Assembly: GCA_016801885.1 (NCBI GenBank)
Contig: CM028896.1
Span: 2,666,001 to 2,730,000, forward strand
Reading direction: 5' to 3'
DNA from: Toxotes chatareus
Taxonomy: Eukaryota; Chordata; Actinopteri; Toxotidae
DNA length: 64,000 bases
In this document: positions 60,299 through 64,000 of the stretch, in pieces
How the letters are laid out: each line of letters opens with the position of its first letter
Numbering within the stretch: the stretch's first letter is position 1
The notes under the pieces: generated by a model
Told to the model about the DNA's origin: nothing
The model's database searches: none
The model's input: only the letters and a program-made list of their open reading frames with translations
Position numbers and translations under genes: made by a program

Positions 60299-62402
60299 TC
60301 TGCTTTACTTATCTTCAAACAAATAAGTACAAATTTCCCGTGAGATCAGGTTGGTGTGAGAAAAAGGAGGGAGAGAGCGAGGAGGGCTGAGGCTTCGAGG
60401 CAACAATCACACAAAACACATTTGGAGGTGATTACAGAGCCCGTCATGCTGAGTGACTCCTACAGGCTGAAACACTGCGTACAGTGTTTAAAGTGGGTTT
60501 GATGAAAGCTTTCATTCAGTCCAGCTCATTAGTTTGAACCTTGGATAGTGCACATTCTGAGATTACTCACTGCGCAGAGCTGCCAATGCCAGGAGGTTTG
60601 CTTTTCATTTATTTCGACATAAATCACTCAGTAGAAACGCAAATCTAAAGCAGAACACCTTATACCATGTGTCCAGAGAGAACAGCACATGTCCACAGCA
60701 TCAGCCTTCTGTTTGAAGAATATTACAAGGACACTTCCCAGTATCAATGCATGGTAATGATGGTATTGTCAAGATATGTTGAAAGTAAAGTGAAACCCAG
60801 TTAAGCTAAGGCATGAACATCTTCCTGCCATCTCACTAAATGAAGTCCACACTGCTCCCTGCATCGCCACTGAAGTTCGGCTCTGGACGTAAATCATGAA
60901 GAATTGTAAATCTAGGCTGGTTTAGAGTCAGCTCTTAGCTTGACCACTTAAAAAAATGTTCTGAAGGCAAAATATGTTCTCAAGTACAAGGAAATACATT
61001 TAGGAACCAGCATAGTACACTCTGAAAGTACATTTACATCTTTTGTTATATTCATATAATTCACTATGCCTCTTAAAAATCTAAGAAACTTTGAGAAGTA
61101 AACATAAATGGTTGTTTTTTGTTTTGTTTTCAATATGAAGAGCAAAAAGCAGGAGCAATTTTCCAGTACTGTTAAAAGCCCTGTGTTCCGTTGTGAACCC
61201 ATGTGAACCCAAATCTTCCATGTACTGAAATTAATAGAGAACTAATATACTTTATAAAAAGCACAACCAATTAGGGATGATAGCTCGTCCACCGGGGTCA
61301 TCAAAACCCCACAATTTAATCCAACATCAGTGAATGCCTTCCTGCTACAAGGCAGATGACATATCACCATGTTTCTTAGTGCTTCATCTTCAATGAAATC
61401 TCTTGTGTTTGATGATGGTGCGGTGTTACAGTGGTAAACAAATCCTCATGGGGAAAAGTTCCTTTTACCTTCCCTACAGGGAGAGAGGGCGGAGTGGTCA
61501 GAATATTAGACTGGAACAATGCTGCTGGAGGTCTGAGCGTTTCACCCTCTTGTCCAAAGAAATGTCACCAGGTCAGATTGATGGCAGCAAAGAGGCTTGA
61601 AGACTGTCCTGATATTGGTTCCCTCTGCTTATACACACTCGCCGTCGGCACACTGTGCCCTAATGAATGACAGCAGTGTTGTGTTTTTTCTTTTTTCTTT
61701 CCCCGTTACCATTAATGCCCACAAAAAAAGCCTAAACTCAAATGCATTTACTACAGTCAGAAGCTATTAATATTCACTCAATAGCAGGTTTGTCATGCTT
61801 TCCCAGAAACTAAAGGCGTCCTGTGTTCCTGAAAATCCATTAAAATTGTTTACAGAGGCAAAGTCTGGGTCCACGGAATTATTTTGTGGCGAGTTCTTCT
61901 TATTCTCCGTAGATAACTGGACAAATGGTTTCAAGTAGAAAATGTTTGTTTTTCCCTGCTTTTTTTCTGTTGTACATCTTTGCAAATTAAACATCTTCAT
62001 CTTCATCAAAACGTTTTCGACACAATAAGCAAATGGAGATGCCATGTTGGGCTCCAGGAAATTGTGATCTTCATTTTGACTGTTTTTTTTGATGTGTCCT
62101 GTATGAAAACCAACATGTTCATTCTCCCTCCGGTGTTGAAAAGCAAGTAGAAAAAGACAGGAAAGAGAAGAAATCACCAAAGATGTGAGATTAGGCACGG
62201 GAAGTAAACAATACTTAATCCCAATTTTCTATAACTGAATGTATTAAACATTAAAAACCGATATCTAGCAGTGTTTAGACTATTTCATGGAGAACGATCT
62301 TCACTGTAAGTCACTCTGCGAGGTCGACATTTAGCTGATGCTCTTATCTAAATGTTAAAAATTGGAGCCATATTTCTCTACCGCTCTTGTCTCCTTGCAG
62401 CC

Positions 62403-62507
62403 TCGCCGCCCGTGTCTGAGGGCATTCATGCGTACGGAGGGATGCAGGCTTTCGCCAACGTGACCCTGGGCCCTTACAGACGGAAGACGGAGCAGGCTCC
62501 TGTCTGA
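62403..62507 (+). CDS. Probable terminal coding exon of an unidentified gene
   Basis: A polypyrimidine tract and CAG (acceptor at 62,398-62,400) precede an open frame from 62,403, with two leading bases completing a split codon. The 34 codons include SEGIHAYGGMQAFANVTL, then a basic GPYRRK stretch, then stop TGA at 62,505-62,507. The other two frames stop within 20 codons. Most third positions are G or C (ATG CAG GCT TTC GCC AAC GTG ACC CTG GGC), unlike the AT-rich surroundings and like fish coding DNA. NVT is an N-glycosylation sequon only if this part is extracellular. There is no transmembrane segment. I do not recognise the family. Upstream exons should lie to the left on the plus strand; I could not identify them securely. 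It could instead be a non-coding exon or a conserved element. Confidence 0.42.
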   Translation, partial: SPPVSEGIHAYGGMQAFANVTLGPYRRKTEQAPV

Positions 62508-63009
62508 CTCAGCTCAGGTCCGCGCAGCGGGCTGTCAAAGCCCATCATCATCATACACTCCTGCGATCAATACCTTACAGCCTCCTGACAGGGTGTGTTA
62601 GTGCAACACACTCCTCTTTCTCTCACAGTCTTCACCAGAAAAAAAGCCAGAGAGAGAGAGAAAGAAAGGGAGAGGAAGCAGAAGAGATAAGATTTGTGTT
62701 ATTAGCGACAACGTTTCCAGCTATTTCTCTTTTGTCAACCTCATATTTGCAACAGAATATGGATTATTAGATTGAGTGCTCTGTAACACTGTAGTGTAGA
62801 GTTTGATTAATTTCTTCCACAAATTCCATCTGAATTTGAAAATGCCTCTCAGTCATGACGCCACATAGATGGAACATTTAGTTTCTCTCATCAGCTGAAG
62901 ATGCAATCAGGGATATTTTGCAAACGTTTCAAGTTCTTGCAGCAATTCTTGCACAGAACATGATTTATAACTCGAACACTCAAGGCTTTCAAAACAATTT
63001 TGAAATAAA
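62508..63009 (+). other. Possible 3' UTR ending at an AATAAA signal
   Basis: After the stop of the putative terminal exon the sequence is unique, with a purine-rich GA stretch at about 62,646-62,690. It reaches the first downstream AATAAA at 63,004-63,009. This spacing gives an ordinary 3' UTR of about 0.5 kb. A second AATAAA lies near 63,606. There is no direct evidence of transcript ends. Confidence 0.25.
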
Positions 63010-64000
63010 GTTCAGCTTAGGAAACACTGGCAGAGGGTCTATACGATAACACTCATACTAGGTGCTTGATCAATTTTATTGTTTCTTATTTTGAGCTGCA
63101 CATTTCCCTGATTCCCTGAAAAGAACCAAACAATGCCAAACAAAGCCAAGTTAAGTTTATTCTGAATGATTTATGAGTTGATGAAACAGTCCTGCCGAGG
63201 ACCAGCTCACCAAATCAGCATTAAAATCCTGCTTCCATTTGAAAGAGTTGGTATCTCTTTCTCTGCAGGGACTTTTGGAGCCGAGTTGAGCCCTCACCAC
63301 TCTATTGATTCTTTTCACAAAGTTTGAGTTGGAAGTTGGGCAAACCCATGTGAGTAAAGGAGAACTTTGGCTGATCAATGGGTAAGACCTTTTGATTAGA
63401 TAAGATTATGATTCTTGGTTTTTTTAGGCTGAAGATGTGAATATCTGTCCATTTTAAATATTGATGCCATCTAAAGTCTCAAAAAGGAAGTTGTAGCCAG
63501 AAAGAAATGAACGGAAAATAAAACGAACGAGAGGCTTTAAGTGGAGCTTCATGGATGCATCGTTAACCCGTCCATATGTGGATGAAAGTTATGGCAAAGA
63601 ACTGGAAATAAAAGACCTTTGACCTGCAGTACAAAATGTCTCTGGGGACTTAATCTGTATGAAGCAATCTAAAGTACAATCATGAAAGTTGGTGGGTGTA
63701 GTCTAGCCTTCCTTCTAAATCACCATAGCTGTTGCAACAACAACTGCTTGAATTCCAAGGATATGTGCCAGCTCCCCCTTCAAACACGCACACACAGATA
63801 GAGACACACATACACACACACATATGTACACAGACAAACACACACACACAGACATACTTGCAAAATCAATGTTCTTCAGTCCTGACAAACAAACACACCA
63901 GAGCTTCTCTGCAGTCTGAGGGTTTTCCATCCTGCCAAATCCCAGTCCACAACTTGTGTACAAAACTGAATCATGTATTATCTTTTTCTTTTTTTAAACT
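63010..64000. other. Right-edge flank
   Basis: Unique AT-rich DNA with a second AATAAA near 63,606 and the imperfect CA repeat at 63,784-63,850. A plus-strand acceptor-like TTTCTCTGCAG near 63,269 and donor-like CAATGG|GTAAGA near 63,382 bracket about 110 bp that has stops in all frames. Confidence 0.5.
63784..63850. repeat. Imperfect (CA)n microsatellite
   Basis: CA units interrupted by GATAGAGA, TA and CATATGTA over about 65 bp. Confidence 0.8.

Larger units (their letters stand above)
54601..62402. other. Gene-free stretch or intron left of the terminal exon
   Basis: If the exon at 62,403 is real, at least the right part of this stretch is its last intron. It contains AT-rich DNA, poly-T at 56,096-56,112, the GC-richer patch at 58,100-58,420 and the elements near 58.2 and 58.9 kb. 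No upstream exon could be supported. Confidence 0.5.

Noticed and set aside
63270..63381. Exon-like segment between TTTCTCTGCAG and GTAAGA on the plus strand
   Set aside because: Stops in all three frames, and it lies beyond the putative terminal exon and its AATAAA.
1..64000. Search for tRNA, rRNA, snRNA, CRISPR, viral or bacterial genes
   Set aside because: None recognised by eye on either strand; short RNA genes without strong primary-sequence signals could still be missed.

Overview
The window reads as non-coding DNA from a bony fish nuclear genome, probably a spiny-rayed teleost. It is AT-rich and intron-like, with many (CA)n/(TG)n microsatellites and A/T homopolymer tracts. It carries several diverged copies of at least two short interspersed repeat families that I associate with teleosts. 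There are no compact or operon-like genes, and the longest open frames (138-197 codons) are no longer than chance predicts for this much sequence.

The one firm gene landmark is on the minus strand at 22,288-22,315. It is a 28-nt first coding exon (METKPFLSL plus the first base of codon 10) with a strong Kozak context and a consensus GTAAGT donor. Its length, phase and peptide match the first coding exon of retinoid X receptor alpha (mammalian MDTKHFLPLD...). On this reading 22,316 to about 22,740 is the CpG-rich 5' UTR/promoter with CAG-type repeats and a two-codon upstream ORF. Positions 1-22,287 are then the 5' part of a very long intron 1, and the other rxra exons lie beyond position 1.

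From about 22.75 to 62.4 kb I see no recognisable gene. The stretch mixes AT-rich sequence, interspersed repeats and several unique, CpG-retaining blocks that look like conserved regulatory elements. Individual motifs include a DR1 nuclear-receptor site beside an OTX-type palindrome 2.3 kb upstream of rxra, a T-box-like palindrome, a good CTCF match at 32.74 kb and a ZNF143-like motif at 58.91 kb. All are read by eye.

At 62,403-62,507 (+) there is a probable terminal coding exon of an unidentified plus-strand gene: strong acceptor, 34 GC3-rich codons, stop, and an AATAAA about 500 bp downstream. A possible 21-nt microexon at 41,977-41,997 (+) and a possible non-coding antisense exon at 11,106-11,278 (+) are weaker candidates.

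No tRNA, rRNA, CRISPR, prokaryotic or viral gene was recognised. Calls of conserved elements and transcription-factor sites are inference and need alignment to other fish genomes.
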